A DNA stretch of 64,000 bases, taken from positions 62,001 through 126,000 of the forward strand of contig NZ_JALQEM010000032.1 in NCBI RefSeq assembly GCF_023630705.1, given 5' to 3'. The position numbers and the translations under genes were made by a program. The notes below the pieces were generated by a model. The model made no database searches, was not told the origin of the DNA, and was given only the letters and a program-made list of their open reading frames with translations. The stretch comes from Caballeronia sp. GAFFF1. Lineage in GTDB: Bacteria > Pseudomonadota > Gammaproteobacteria > Burkholderiales > Burkholderiaceae. Below, piece after piece: positions 36,023 through 46,302 of this stretch (positions are counted from its first letter, which is position 1; every line of letters starts with the position of its first letter).

Positions 36023-38680
36023 ATGCTGACGTCCAACATTACCCGCTTCGTCACGCTCGCCATTCGCCGGCCGGCGTGGATTATCGCCGCTTCGATTCTG
36101 CTCGGCATCCTCTCCACGATTTATGTCGTTCACCACTTCAAGATCAGCACCGACGTCAGCCAGCTGATCGAAAACGAACCGCAATGGGCTGCACGCGGCG
36201 ACGCCATCGAAAAAGCCTTTCCGCAGCGCGGCGCCACGCTGCTGATCGTGGTCGAAGCGCCCGCCGCCGAATTTGCCGATGCCGCCGCGAACGAACTCGC
36301 CGCCGCGCTTGCCAAAGAGCCGGACCGCTTCAAGTCGATCTCGCAGCCGGAAGGCGGCGAGTTCTTCGCGCACAACGGCCTGCTCTATCTGCCGGCCGAC
36401 AACGTCGATCAGGTCACGAAGCAGCTGGCCCAGGCGCGCCCGCTCATCAACACGCTGGCGCACGATCCCACGCTCACGGGCCTCGCGCAGACGCTCAACA
36501 CGACGCTCAATGTGCCGTTGATGCTCGGTCAGGTCAATCTCGGCCAAATGGCCAATCTACTCGGCCGCAGCGCGACCGTGCTGGACCGCGTGCTCGCGAA
36601 CCAGCCCGCCGCGTTCTCATGGCGCGATGTCGCCAGTCCGGGCGGCGACGGGCCAGGCCGCGCCTTTATCACCGTGTTGCCGCAACTCAATTTCAGCGCG
36701 CTGAAAGCGGCCGCCGGCACGTCCGACGAAATCCGCGCGGTGGCCGCGAAGCTCGGCCTCGACAAGAAATACGGCGCGACGCTGCATCTGACCGGCGCAC
36801 AACCGCTCGCCGACGAGGAATTCGCCTCCGTGCAGGACGGCGCCGCGCTCAACGGCGCGCTCACTTTCCTCGTCGTGCTGATGATTCTCTGGGTCGCGCT
36901 GCGCTCGAAGCGCATGATCCTCGCGGTGTTCATCACGCTCTTCGTCGGGCTCTCGGTGACGGCGGCGCTCGGCCTCATGATGGTCCATGCGCTCAACATG
37001 ATCTCGGTGGCGTTCATGGTGCTGTTCGTCGGGCTCGGCGTGGACTTCGGCATTCAGTTCGGCGTGAAGTATCGCGAGGAGCGGCATCGGCACAAGCGGC
37101 TCGACGTCTCGCTCGCGGAGACCGCCCGGCATGTCGCCGTGCCGCTCACGCTCGCCGCGACCGCCACCGCCGCGAGCTTCTTCTCGTTTTTGCCGACCGC
37201 CTATCGCGGCGTGTCGGAGCTGGGGCTGATCGCCGGCGTCGGCATGTTCGTCGCGTACGTGACCAACATGACGCTCTTGCCCGCGCTCATAAAAGTGTTC
37301 GCGCCGCCGGGCGAGGCCAAAGCGCCCGGTTTCCCGATGCTCGCGCCCGTCGACGAATTCCTCGACCGGAATCGCAAGCCGGTGCTGATCGGCACGCTCG
37401 TCGTCGTGATCGGCGCGCTGCCGCTGCTCACGCACTTGCGCTTCGACTTCAATCCGCTGCATCTGAAAGACCCGCGCACCGAGTCGATGGCGACGCTCAT
37501 CTCGCTCAAGGACTCGCCCGAAGCCGCGGTAAACGATGTCGCCGTGCTCGCGCCGTCGCTGGCTGACGCGGACCGCATCGCGGCGAAGCTCGACAAGCTG
37601 CCCGAAGTGGAACGCGCGACCACGCTGTCGTCGCTCATTCCTGCCGATCAGCCGGCGAAGCTCAAGCTGATTCAGGCCGCCGCCGATCAACTGCTGCCCG
37701 CGCTGAATCAGGCGGTGGCGTCGCCGGTGACGGACGCGGTGCGGGTCGCGACGCTCAAGCGCGTGTCGAACCAGCTTTCGCTCGCCGCCGACGAGCATCC
37801 CGGCCAAGGCGCGCCGGAAGCGAAGCATTTGTCGGCGACGCTGGCGAAGCTCGCGCAAGCCGACGCCGCCACGCGCGACCGCGCCGAACACGCGATGGCC
37901 GAGCCGCTGCGCCTTGCGCTCGCGCAACTTCGCGCGCTGTTGCAGCCGGCCGAAATCACCCGCGCGACGCTGCCGCCCGCGATGGTCGAGTCGTGGGTGA
38001 CGCCGGGAGGCCAGGCGCTCGTGAACGTGTCGCCGAAAGCGCCGCCGGGCGTCGATCCGAACGACGACACGCTGCTCGCGCATTTCGCGGACGCCGTGCA
38101 GCGCGTCGAGCCTACCGCTATCGGCGGACCGATTTCCGTGCGCCATTCGGCCGAAGTCATCATCACCGCGTTCGAACATGCCGCGTTGTATTCGCTCATC
38201 GCCATCACGGTGCTGCTGTGGCTCGCGCTGCGTCGTTTCGGCGACGTTCTGCGAACTTTGGTACCGTTGCTCGTTTCGGCGATCGTGACGCTGGAGTTGT
38301 GCGTCGTCTTCCGCATGCCGCTCAACTTCGCGAATATCATCGCGCTGCCGCTCATGCTGGGCGTCGGCGTCGCGTTCAAGATCTATTTCGTGATGGCGTG
38401 GCGGCAAGGACAGACGCGCCTTCTCCAGTCGAGCCTCACGCACGCCGTGATGTTCAGCGCGGCCACCACCGCAACGGCTTTCGGCAGTCTCTGGTTTTCG
38501 CATCACCCCGGCATGTCGAGCATGGGGCGGCTCCTGGCGCTGTCGCTTCTGTGCACGCTGATCGGCGCCGTGGTGTTTCAGCCCGTGCTGATGGGCAAAC
38601 CGCGCAAGGTGCGCGCGGCGGACCGCGCTAGGCTGCGCGCGAGCCAGCGGCATGACAATCTAAGAGGAATTGAAGAATGA
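36023..38680 (+). CDS. hpnN: HpnN, RND-family hopanoid transporter
   Basis: 885 residues of the MMPL/RND type: TM1 ([18 protein letters not shown]), a large periplasmic domain, a five-segment membrane block ([40 protein letters not shown]), a repeat of this layout in the second half, and [20 protein letters not shown] near the end. HpnN moves hopanoids from inner to outer membrane. AGGTAG precedes the ATG. Its TGA overlaps the ATG of the MlaA-like lipoprotein gene, so both are coexpressed. Confidence 0.92.
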   Translation: MLTSNITRFVTLAIRRPAWIIAASILLGILSTIYVVHHFKISTDVSQLIENEPQWAARGDAIEKAFPQRGATLLIVVEAPAAEFADAAANELAAALAKEPDRFKSISQPEGGEFFAHNGLLYLPADNVDQVTKQLAQARPLINTLAHDPTLTGLAQTLNTTLNVPLMLGQVNLGQMANLLGRSATVLDRVLANQPAAFSWRDVASPGGDGPGRAFITVLPQLNFSALKAAAGTSDEIRAVAAKLGLDKKYGATLHLTGAQPLADEEFASVQDGAALNGALTFLVVLMILWVALRSKRMILAVFITLFVGLSVTAALGLMMVHALNMISVAFMVLFVGLGVDFGIQFGVKYREERHRHKRLDVSLAETARHVAVPLTLAATATAASFFSFLPTAYRGVSELGLIAGVGMFVAYVTNMTLLPALIKVFAPPGEAKAPGFPMLAPVDEFLDRNRKPVLIGTLVVVIGALPLLTHLRFDFNPLHLKDPRTESMATLISLKDSPEAAVNDVAVLAPSLADADRIAAKLDKLPEVERATTLSSLIPADQPAKLKLIQAAADQLLPALNQAVASPVTDAVRVATLKRVSNQLSLAADEHPGQGAPEAKHLSATLAKLAQADAATRDRAEHAMAEPLRLALAQLRALLQPAEITRATLPPAMVESWVTPGGQALVNVSPKAPPGVDPNDDTLLAHFADAVQRVEPTAIGGPISVRHSAEVIITAFEHAALYSLIAITVLLWLALRRFGDVLRTLVPLLVSAIVTLELCVVFRMPLNFANIIALPLMLGVGVAFKIYFVMAWRQGQTRLLQSSLTHAVMFSAATTATAFGSLWFSHHPGMSSMGRLLALSLLCTLIGAVVFQPVLMGKPRKVRAADRARLRASQRHDNLRGIEE

Positions 38681-39654
38681 GAATGGCTCCAGCGGCGCCT
38701 GCCGCTGCCGCGCTCCGCAAGCTGGCGACGAGTTTCGCCGTCGCGGGCGCGCTTTTGATGGCTGGGTGCGCGACGGGTCCGGACCGCAATCCGCACGATC
38801 CGCTCGAACCGATGAACCGGACCATCTTCAAGTTCAACGACACGGTCGATAATTACGTGGCGCGTCCCGTCGCGCAGTTCTACGTGAACTGGACGCCGAG
38901 TCCGTTCCGCACGGCGGTCAGCAACTTCTTCTCGAACCTGGGCGATTTCAGCAACTTCGCCAACAACCTGCTGCAACTGAAGATCACGGACGCCACGCAG
39001 GATTTGATGCGCATCGCAATGAATTCGGTGTTCGGCATCGGCGGGCTGATCGACATTGCATCGCCTGCGGGCTTGCCCAAGCATCATCAGGACTTCGGCC
39101 TGACGCTCGGCCATTACGGCGTGCCGTCGGGGCCGTATGTCGTGCTGCCGCTGCTCGGCCCGAGCTCGGTGCGCGATTCGACGACATGGCTCGTCGACTG
39201 GCGGGTGAATCCGGTGAGCTATGCGGACTCGGAGATTCGCTGGCCGCTGTACGGCGTGAACTTCGTGAGCGCGCGCGCCGACCTGCTCGGGGCGACCGAT
39301 CTGCTCTCGCAAGCCGCGCTCGACAAATACGCGTTCGTGCGCGATGCCTACACGCAGCGCCGCCAGTATTTGCTGACGGGCGGCTCGTCGGCGTCGCTGC
39401 CCGATTACGGCGACGAAGGCGTGAGCGCGCCCGAAGGAGCAAGCGCGCCGCAAGGAGCGAGCGCGCCGGGCAGCAGCAGCGAGGAGCAAGGCCTGCCGAA
39501 TTACGTCGATCCGGGCGCGGCGGCATCGCCTGCCGGTGGCGTGGGGCCGAAATCGCCGGCGCCGGGCGCGGGCGAGCCGAACACCGCGCCGTCGCCGAGT
39601 TCGAGCAAGTCGCAGGGCCTGCCTCAGTATCAGGACCCGGCGGAAAGCAAGTAA
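38677..39654 (+). CDS. MlaA/VacJ-family outer-membrane lipoprotein
   Basis: 325 residues. Lipobox LLMAGC with C31, then the VacJ domain ([56 protein letters not shown]). The last 90 residues are a Ser/Pro/Gly-rich tail with two similar motifs ([10 protein letters not shown] and [10 protein letters not shown]). MlaA works with MlaC in removing lipids from the outer leaflet; here coupling to hpnN suggests a hopanoid-trafficking role. Start by ATGA overlap with hpnN. Confidence 0.9.
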   Translation: MRMAPAAPAAAALRKLATSFAVAGALLMAGCATGPDRNPHDPLEPMNRTIFKFNDTVDNYVARPVAQFYVNWTPSPFRTAVSNFFSNLGDFSNFANNLLQLKITDATQDLMRIAMNSVFGIGGLIDIASPAGLPKHHQDFGLTLGHYGVPSGPYVVLPLLGPSSVRDSTTWLVDWRVNPVSYADSEIRWPLYGVNFVSARADLLGATDLLSQAALDKYAFVRDAYTQRRQYLLTGGSSASLPDYGDEGVSAPEGASAPQGASAPGSSSEEQGLPNYVDPGAAASPAGGVGPKSPAPGAGEPNTAPSPSSSKSQGLPQYQDPAESK

Positions 39655-39679
39655 ACCGCTGCGGCCAGCGCGTAAAAGG

Positions 39680-39705
39680 AAACGGGCGCTCATGCGCCCG
39701 TTTCT
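39680..39705. terminator. Bidirectional terminator hairpin
   Basis: A perfect 10-bp stem (AAACGGGCGC / GCGCCCGTTT) with a TCAT loop lies between the convergent mlaA-like and thioesterase genes, A-rich on the left and T-rich on the right, so it can serve both strands. Confidence 0.8.
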
Positions 39706-39708
39706 GTC

Positions 39709-40182
39709 TTAATGCGCCGCCTCGGCGGTTTCTTCGCGGCCGATGTCATCGGTCGATGCTTTCGGCGCTTCCACCGTACGTTGATCGCGCCGGTAGGCTT
39801 CGAACAGTTCGTCCGCATAGCGAATCTGCGTGCGGCCGTGCGGCGCCGGTTCGCCCTGTTCGTTCAGGTTGACGAACACCATCTTCTCGACCGTCAGAAT
39901 GCTCTTGCGCGTGATCTTGTTGCGCACTTCCGCGCGCAGCGTGATCGACGTGCGTCCGAAATGCGTCGCGGTAATGCCCAGCTCGATGATGTCGCCCTGC
40001 CGCGCTGAACTGACGAAATTGATCTCCGACATGAACTTGGTCACGACGCGCTGGTTGCCCAGCTGCGAGATGGCGTAAATGGCGGCTTCTTCGTCGATCC
40101 AGCGCAGCAGGCTGCCGCCGAACAACGTGCCGTTAGGATTGAGGTCTTCGGGCTTGACCCATTTGCGGGTGTGAAAGTTCAT
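39709..40182 (-). CDS. Acyl-CoA thioesterase, hotdog fold
   Basis: 157 residues of the acyl-CoA thioester hydrolase family (YciA/BACH type): TRKWVKPEDLNPNGTLFGG, LLRWIDEEAAIYAISQLG and ITATHFGRTSITLRAEV contain the active-site Asp region and the CoA-binding strand. It hydrolyses acyl-CoAs; chain-length preference cannot be predicted. A TATAAT -10 hexamer on the minus strand lies about 70 bp upstream. Confidence 0.88.
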   Translation of the reverse strand: MNFHTRKWVKPEDLNPNGTLFGGSLLRWIDEEAAIYAISQLGNQRVVTKFMSEINFVSSARQGDIIELGITATHFGRTSITLRAEVRNKITRKSILTVEKMVFVNLNEQGEPAPHGRTQIRYADELFEAYRRDQRTVEAPKASTDDIGREETAEAAH

Positions 40183-40249
40183 GGTGCGCTTCCTCTTACG
40201 TTCCTGCGATGACCGCGTACTTTACGCAGCCAGTCTAGGGTTTTCCCTG

Positions 40250-40255
40250 ATTATA
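40250..40255 (-). promoter_or_regulatory. -10 element upstream of the thioesterase gene
   Basis: On the minus strand this reads TATAAT, within GGTTATAATCAGGG. It stands 68 bp before the thioesterase ATG. The -35 region is weak. Confidence 0.4.
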
Positions 40256-40302
40256 ACCAAGCTGAGGGTTAACCCGCAGAAAGCAAGACCGCGCGAACGG
40301 GA

Positions 40303-41025
40303 CTAGTCGAAGGAAAGCGCCCGCGCCTTCTCCATCGCATGGCGCGCGTGGACGAGCGTCGCGCGGGCGGCGCGCGCATCGCCTGCCAGCCGCAGCAGCG
40401 CGCCGATCTGCGACGGCTGACGCGCGAGTTCACGCAGAATCGGACCGATAGCGGTGGTGCCGTCATCGCGCAAGCCGGCGGTCGCGGCGGGCGGGAGCGT
40501 GCGCCACGCCGGATCGACCACCGCGCGACACACCGCGAACGGCAAGCCGCGCGCCGTCGCGATAGCGCCCGCGATATGCGACTCCATGTCGACGGCGAGC
40601 GCGCCCGTCGACGAATGCAGCGACCGCTTGTCGGACTCGCTCGTGACCGGGGCGGCGACGGCCGCCATCGGACCGGAGCGCGTGATCCGCGCGAGCGGCG
40701 AGCCGCCGAAAGCCTCGACGATGCGCGCGGACCACGCGGCGTCGGTCGGCAAGGTGCCGAACGGGCCCGACACGCTTTCCGCGACGATCAGCGTTCCCGG
40801 CTCCAGATCCGGCGCGAGGCCGCCCGCCGTGCCGAAGCTGATAATGCCCGAGCAGCCGCGCGCCACGGCATCGGACAACGCGCGTTCGAGCCAGTCGGCG
40901 CGCGCGGCGAACACGGCATCCACGCCGCGCCCGCGCGCGATCTTCGCCTCGAAGGCCATGCCCGTCACCGCGACGACGGGCGCACCAACCAAAGGACGCG
41001 AAAGCGCGGCGGAACGGGCGTTCAC
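40303..41025 (-). CDS. hpnG: HpnG, adenosylhopane nucleosidase/phosphorylase
   Basis: 240 residues of the nucleoside phosphorylase superfamily: GCSGIISFGTAGGLAPDL, the AVDMESHIAGAIA motif that binds ribose, and PFAVCRAVVDPAWRTLPP. HpnG removes adenine from adenosylhopane to give ribosylhopane, the step after HpnH. The GTG start at 41025 overlaps the shc stop (ATGTGA). Last gene of the hpnD-hpnE-shc-hpnG operon. Confidence 0.9.
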   Translation of the reverse strand: MNARSAALSRPLVGAPVVAVTGMAFEAKIARGRGVDAVFAARADWLERALSDAVARGCSGIISFGTAGGLAPDLEPGTLIVAESVSGPFGTLPTDAAWSARIVEAFGGSPLARITRSGPMAAVAAPVTSESDKRSLHSSTGALAVDMESHIAGAIATARGLPFAVCRAVVDPAWRTLPPAATAGLRDDGTTAIGPILRELARQPSQIGALLRLAGDARAARATLVHARHAMEKARALSFD

Positions 41026-43001
41026 ATGCCCGCCGTCACGCGCGTTTCGCCTTCGCGCGTCAGGTTGCGGTAACGCGCGAGCGCCCACAACGGGAAGAAC
41101 CTGCGATAGCCGTGATAGCGCAGATAGAACACGCGCGGAAAGCCCGTCGCGGTGAAGCGCGTTTCGTCCCAGAGGCCGTGCGCCTGCTGCGTCCGGATCA
41201 GATACTCGATGCCTCGCGCGACCGCCGGATGTTCGACGAGCCCCGCCGCCATCAGCCCGAGCAGCGCCCACGCCGTTTGCGACGCCGTGCTCGGCGCCTG
41301 TTCGTAGCCGCGATAGTCGAGTTTGTAGCTCTCGCCGTCCTCGCCCCAGCCGCCGTCCGGGTTCTGAATGCCGATGAGCCATTCCGCGCCGCGCTTCATG
41401 CGCGAGTCCGAAGGCGCGACGCCCGCCGCGTTGAGCGCGCAAAGCGCCGACCAGGTGCCGTACACGTAGTTCATGCCCCAACGCCCGTACCAGCTTCCGT
41501 CGCGCTCCTGATGCTTCACGATGTAGTCGAACGCGCGGCGCGCCGGCTCGCTGTTCGCGGGCGTTTCGCCGAGTTGCGCGAGCATCGAAAGACAGCGGGC
41601 GGACACGTCGACGGTCGGCGGATCGAGCAGCGCGCCGTGGTCCGAGAACGGAATGTTGTTCAGGTAATACTGCGTGTTTTCCGGTTCGAACGCGCCCCAG
41701 CCGCCGTCGCTGCTCTGCATGCCGACGACCCATTCGCGCGCGCGGGAAATCGCCTCGTCGAACATGGGGGTGCCGTTCTCGCGGCCCGCGCGTTCCATCG
41801 CCATCGCGACGACGGCGGTGTCATCGACATCCGGATAGTGCGGGTTCGCGAACTGGAACGCCCAGCCGCCCGGCCGCACGTTCGGACGGCGCGAGATCCA
41901 GTCGCCGCGCACGTCGAGAATCTGCAACGGGCGCAGCCATTCCAGCCCGCGCGCAACGGCGGCGCGCGCCTTCGGCATGCCGGTTTCGAGCAACGCGTGC
42001 GCGGCGAGCGACGTGTCCCAAACCGGCGACAGACACGGCTGGCAGTACGCCTCGCCGTCGTCCGCTTCGTCGACGACCAGCAGCTTGTCGACCGACTTGC
42101 GCGCGATCGCGCGGTTCGGATGCTCGGGCGGATAGCCGAGCACGTCGTACATCATCACTGCGTTCGCCATGGCCGGGAAAATCGCGCCGAGGCCGTCCTC
42201 GCCGTTCAGCCGCTCGTCGACGAAGCGCACCGCCTCGGCGATCGCGCGCTCGCGCCCGGCTTTCGGGAATGCGCTGTCGGTTGCGCGCAGCACCGTATCG
42301 ACCATGCGGAAGAAGGTGAACCAGCCGCGGCTCTGATGCCCCGCGCGCTCCGGCATGCCGGTATTGACCGGCGCGTCGGTGAACACTTCGTCGATGCGCA
42401 CGCCGCGCGGATTGCGCGCCACCGGCCGCTTCGCGTTCAGGACGAGCAGCGGCACGATCACCGTGCGCGCCCAGTACGAGACCTTGGACAGGTGGAACGG
42501 AAACCACATCGGCAGCCGCATGATTTCGACGGGCATCATCGGCACCGCGCGCCACGACACCACGCCGAAAAGCGCCAGCAGAATGCGTGTGAAGACGTTC
42601 ACCTTTTCCGCGCCGCCCGCCGCGAGAATGGCGCGGCGCGCGCGCTGCATGTGCTCGGCATCGGGCGAATCGCCGATCATCTTCAGCGCGAAGTACGCCT
42701 TGACGGTCGCGGAGACGTCCATCGCGCCGTCCGTGAAAAGCGGCCAGCCGCCGTCTTCGCGCTGGATGCGGCGCAGGTAGCGGCCGATCTTCGCTTCCAG
42801 CTTGTCGTCAGCCGTCTCGCCGAGGTAATGCACGAGCAGCACGTATTCAGCGGGAATCGTTGCGTCGGCTTCGAGTTCGTAGAGCCAGTAGCCTTCGGTG
42901 AACTGCGCCGCGAGCAGCGCGTCGGTGGCGTGGGTGACGGCGTGGTCCAGCGCGGCATTCGACGCCGGCGCGCCCACGGCCGACAGAGATAAATCGTTCA
43001 T
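41022..43001 (-). CDS. shc: Squalene-hopene cyclase
   Basis: 659 residues, full length for the family. The catalytic DXDD acid is D391-V-D-D394 (YPDVDDTAVV). QW repeats are present (QREDGGWPLF, QSSDGGWGAFE, QERDGSWYGRWG, QNPDGGWGED). It cyclises squalene to hopene at the membrane. The ATG overlaps the hpnE stop (TGATG), and its own stop overlaps the hpnG start. Confidence 0.96.
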   Translation of the reverse strand: MNDLSLSAVGAPASNAALDHAVTHATDALLAAQFTEGYWLYELEADATIPAEYVLLVHYLGETADDKLEAKIGRYLRRIQREDGGWPLFTDGAMDVSATVKAYFALKMIGDSPDAEHMQRARRAILAAGGAEKVNVFTRILLALFGVVSWRAVPMMPVEIMRLPMWFPFHLSKVSYWARTVIVPLLVLNAKRPVARNPRGVRIDEVFTDAPVNTGMPERAGHQSRGWFTFFRMVDTVLRATDSAFPKAGRERAIAEAVRFVDERLNGEDGLGAIFPAMANAVMMYDVLGYPPEHPNRAIARKSVDKLLVVDEADDGEAYCQPCLSPVWDTSLAAHALLETGMPKARAAVARGLEWLRPLQILDVRGDWISRRPNVRPGGWAFQFANPHYPDVDDTAVVAMAMERAGRENGTPMFDEAISRAREWVVGMQSSDGGWGAFEPENTQYYLNNIPFSDHGALLDPPTVDVSARCLSMLAQLGETPANSEPARRAFDYIVKHQERDGSWYGRWGMNYVYGTWSALCALNAAGVAPSDSRMKRGAEWLIGIQNPDGGWGEDGESYKLDYRGYEQAPSTASQTAWALLGLMAAGLVEHPAVARGIEYLIRTQQAHGLWDETRFTATGFPRVFYLRYHGYRRFFPLWALARYRNLTREGETRVTAGM

Positions 43002-44287
43002 CAGCGTTCCATCGATGGGTTCAACAGCGCATCCGCGGCCTTCTGGCCGGAGCGGATCGCGCCTTCGATCGTCGCGGGGAGGTCCGTTGCCGTCCAGTCG
43101 CCCGCGAGCGTGAGATTGGGCCAGCGCGTGCGCGTCGCGGCCCGCAAGCCTTCCTGCGAAGGCACCGCCGCGAAGGTCGCGCGTTCTTCCGCGATGACCT
43201 GCCACGGCGGCATCGGCACAGGCGGCAGGCGCACGGCTTTCGCCACGTCGCGCCAGACAGCCGCCGCGATCTCCTCGTGCGGCGTCGATAGCAGCCGATC
43301 CGCGCTGACGATGGTCGCCGTGAGCCGGCCATCGCCTGCACAGAGCCAGTCCGCCGCGCCGTTGACGAAGAACGTCAGCCGCTCCGCGCCGATCGAACCG
43401 ATCGGCGCATCCACCGCGAAGTGCACGGTGACGATCGCGCGGAATTCGTCCGGCGCGACGATCTCCGGCACGAGCGCGCGCGCCGCGTCGGGCGGCACGG
43501 CGAGCACCACGCCATCGCCCGGCCCGAGCGCGACAGGCTCGCCCGCGCCCTCGAAAGCGAGCGAGCTTACCCGTTCCTTCGAATCCGTGCCCGAAAAGCC
43601 GATGTTGGCCGCCCGCGCGCCGAGCCGGATGTCCGCGCCGCCGTACTGCAAGAGCCGCAGCGCGGGCTCGACGAACGCATGCGCCACGCCGTTCTTCGCG
43701 ATGAGCGGCCGGCACGCCTGACCGCCCGCCGCCAGCGTTTCGCGCAGCAGATGCGACGCGACCGTCGCGCTCGCTTCCGCCGGGTCCGCGTTCAGCAGCG
43801 TGCGCAACAGCGGCCGCGCGAGCCGATCCCACACGCGGCCGCGCGCGCGCATCGACTCCTCGACGGTGCGCCCCGGCTTGCCGAAAAAGAGCGGCAGCAT
43901 GGGCAGATAGTCGGCGGGCTGCGTGCCCGGCAGACGCGCCTCGGCGTCGAAGATCCAGCGCGGCAAGCGTCCCGGCGTCATGCGGATGGTCCACGCCTGC
44001 CCGCTCGCGGCATCGAAAAAAGGAAAGTCGGGCTGCGTCGGGCCGCTGATGCCGTCTGCGGAGCCGATCGCGCGAAGAAAGCCGAGCGTGGCGTGATCGC
44101 TCGAGAGCAGCAGATGACAGCCGTTATCGACCGTCATGCCGAGTTTCGCGTCGAAGTACGAGCGGCTTCGGCCCCCGGCGCGAGCCGCCGATTCGTGGAG
44201 GACGACGCGCGCTCCGCGCCGCTGCGCCTGCACCGCGGCGGCGAGACCGGCGAGGCCGGCCCCGACGACGTGTACGAGCCGGGACAT
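43001..44287 (-). CDS. hpnE: HpnE, hydroxysqualene dehydroxylase
   Basis: 428 residues, an FAD-dependent amine-oxidase-like flavoenzyme: dinucleotide motif VVGAGLAGLAAAVQAQRRGA, AARAGGRSRSYFDAKLG, and the C-terminal FAD motif LTLAGDWTATDLPATIEGAI. HpnE reduces hydroxysqualene to squalene in the HpnC-HpnD-HpnE route. It overlaps hpnD and shc by TGATG junctions. Confidence 0.92.
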   Translation of the reverse strand: MSRLVHVVGAGLAGLAAAVQAQRRGARVVLHESAARAGGRSRSYFDAKLGMTVDNGCHLLLSSDHATLGFLRAIGSADGISGPTQPDFPFFDAASGQAWTIRMTPGRLPRWIFDAEARLPGTQPADYLPMLPLFFGKPGRTVEESMRARGRVWDRLARPLLRTLLNADPAEASATVASHLLRETLAAGGQACRPLIAKNGVAHAFVEPALRLLQYGGADIRLGARAANIGFSGTDSKERVSSLAFEGAGEPVALGPGDGVVLAVPPDAARALVPEIVAPDEFRAIVTVHFAVDAPIGSIGAERLTFFVNGAADWLCAGDGRLTATIVSADRLLSTPHEEIAAAVWRDVAKAVRLPPVPMPPWQVIAEERATFAAVPSQEGLRAATRTRWPNLTLAGDWTATDLPATIEGAIRSGQKAADALLNPSMER

Positions 44288-45135
44288 CAGAGAAGATTGC
44301 GCGCGACGATCCAGAGCAGGCGCGCACGCGGCGTGCGCACGCGCGTGCGCGGCAGGTCGAAGCCGCGTTTCAGGTTCGCCTCGAGCACCGCGCGATACGC
44401 CGCCGACATGATGCGCGGCGCGCGCACTTCGTGGCGCGGCGATGCCGCCATGATCGCGTCGGACTGCGCGTAGTGGCCTTTCGCGCGCTCGGCGAGCACC
44501 GCGCACACGCGCGGCAGACGCGCGTCGCCGACGATCGCCGCCGGATTGCTCGTCGCGATGCCTTCCCGCGCAAGCAGCTCGCGCGGCAGATAGACGCGAC
44601 CGATCGCAGCGTCTTCGTCGATATCGCGCAGGATGTTGGTGAGTTGCAGCGCGCGCCCGAGATGATGCGCGAGCCGCCGGCCGGCGTCTTCCTGCATCCC
44701 GAAGATTCTCACCGACAGCCGCCCGACCGCGCTCGCGACGCGGTCGCAATACAGGTCGAGCGTGGCTTCGTCGGGCGCGACGATGTCGCCGGCGGCGTCC
44801 ATCGCCATGCCGTCGATCACGGCGTGAAAGTCGTCGCGGGAAAGATGGAAAGCGTGGATGTGGCGGGTGAGCGCCTCGAGGGAGCGCTTCGGCGCGCCGC
44901 GATAGCAGGCGTCGATGTCCTCGCGCCAGCCTTCCAGCGCGAGCGCGCGTTCGCGGCGCGGCAACGCGCCTTCGTCGGCGATATCGTCCACCGCGCGGCA
45001 GAAGGCGTAGATCTGGTACATCGCGTCCCGCTGCGCAGCCGGGAGGATGCGCATGGCGAGATAGAACGAACTGCCCGACGAAGCCTTCGCGGCCTCGGTG
45101 GTGGATTCGTCGGCGATGAAGTTGGAAACGGCCAA
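44287..45135 (-). CDS. hpnD: HpnD, presqualene diphosphate synthase
   Basis: 282 residues of the squalene/phytoene synthase family with both aspartate motifs: AVDDIADEG (D50, D51, D54) and TNILRDIDEDAAIGRVYLP. It condenses two FPP into presqualene diphosphate. The start is a TTG at 45135, supported by CGGAG with 8-nt spacing. hpnC, which normally precedes hpnD, is not here; the next gene upstream is unrelated. Confidence 0.92.
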   Translation of the reverse strand: MAVSNFIADESTTEAAKASSGSSFYLAMRILPAAQRDAMYQIYAFCRAVDDIADEGALPRRERALALEGWREDIDACYRGAPKRSLEALTRHIHAFHLSRDDFHAVIDGMAMDAAGDIVAPDEATLDLYCDRVASAVGRLSVRIFGMQEDAGRRLAHHLGRALQLTNILRDIDEDAAIGRVYLPRELLAREGIATSNPAAIVGDARLPRVCAVLAERAKGHYAQSDAIMAASPRHEVRAPRIMSAAYRAVLEANLKRGFDLPRTRVRTPRARLLWIVARNLL

Positions 45136-45348
45136 GACGGACTCCGCTGTGGCGCCCCCAAGGGCAAATTAAGAGATCGGGCGCCGGTTCCGACGATCCC
45201 ATCGAGCGCGCGGAACGACGTGGCGCTGAAGAGGGAATGACCGAAGGAGACGGCCGGCGCGCGCCGGCTGCGAACTGCGCCGGAAGCGGCTAGGAGTATA
45301 CCAATGATTCGGGCCGATTGCGCCTTGCGGCGGCGCGCGTGGCCGCTG

Positions 45349-46290
45349 TCAGGCGAAGCCGACCGAGCGGTTGCGCCCTTCGCGTTTCGCCACGTACAGC
45401 GCGGCGTCGGCTTCATTGATGAGCGCCTCGTAAGACGACGTCACCTCGCGCCGCGCGCACGCCACGCCGACGCTCGCCGTCACCGGCACGCGCGCGCCCT
45501 GCACGTCGATAGGCGTTTCGCAGATCGCGTGGCGCACTTTCTCCGCGACGATCATCGCATCGTCGAAGTTCGTGCACGGCAAAAGCAGCGCGAATTCCTC
45601 GCCGCCGAAGCGCCCGAACACGTCCTGCACGCGCACGGTCTCAGCAACGCGCTCGGCCATCACGCGCAGCACGGTGTCGCCGACCAGATGGCCGAACTCG
45701 TCGTTGATGCGCTTGAAGTGGTCCAGATCGAACAGCAGCATCGACAAATCGCCGCCGTAGCGTTGCCAGCGCGAGAATTCGTCGCGAATGCGCAGTTCGA
45801 AATAACGCCGGTTCGCGATGCCGGTCAGGCCGTCGCGGTCGGCGAACTCCTGCAGCTTGGCCACGGCTTCGTCGCGGGCGCGCTGCATCATGCTCGGGTG
45901 AGTGGCATCGGAAATGGTCACGCAGACGGCGCGCACTTCGCGCTCGTGCGTGAGCGGCATGAACGTGCAGTCCTGCTGCATGAAGTCGACGCCGCCGGTA
46001 ATCGGCCGGTCGTGATCGAACTTGAAGAGATACGGCCGCTGTTCCCACGAACTGAACGCGAAGCTGCCGAGCTGGAACACGCTTTCGACCTTGCGCGTGA
46101 GCCACACGCGCGGCAGTTCCGGAAAGCTCGCGAAAATGGACTTGCCCGTCACCTGCTCGGCCGTCTTGCCGCTGTGGTCCGCCATGAAGCGGTTCCACAT
46201 GAGCACGTTCAAATCGCGGTCGAGCACGAAAATGCCGAAGCCGACGCGCTCGATCACCAGTTCGCTCAGCACATGCCGCAGTTCTTCCAT
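45349..46290 (-). CDS. PAS-GGDEF diguanylate cyclase
   Basis: 313 residues. An N-terminal PAS domain (about 10-130: IERVGFGIFVLDRDLNVLMW) is followed by GGDEF with the active GGEEF at 229-233 and an inhibitory I-site RxxD at 220-223, exactly five residues upstream. It should make cyclic di-GMP and be feedback-inhibited. Soluble. It lies 12 bp after the CheC gene in a three-gene operon. Confidence 0.92.
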   Translation of the reverse strand: MEELRHVLSELVIERVGFGIFVLDRDLNVLMWNRFMADHSGKTAEQVTGKSIFASFPELPRVWLTRKVESVFQLGSFAFSSWEQRPYLFKFDHDRPITGGVDFMQQDCTFMPLTHEREVRAVCVTISDATHPSMMQRARDEAVAKLQEFADRDGLTGIANRRYFELRIRDEFSRWQRYGGDLSMLLFDLDHFKRINDEFGHLVGDTVLRVMAERVAETVRVQDVFGRFGGEEFALLLPCTNFDDAMIVAEKVRHAICETPIDVQGARVPVTASVGVACARREVTSSYEALINEADAALYVAKREGRNRSVGFA

Positions 46291-46302
46291 ATCGGCGCGG
46301 CG

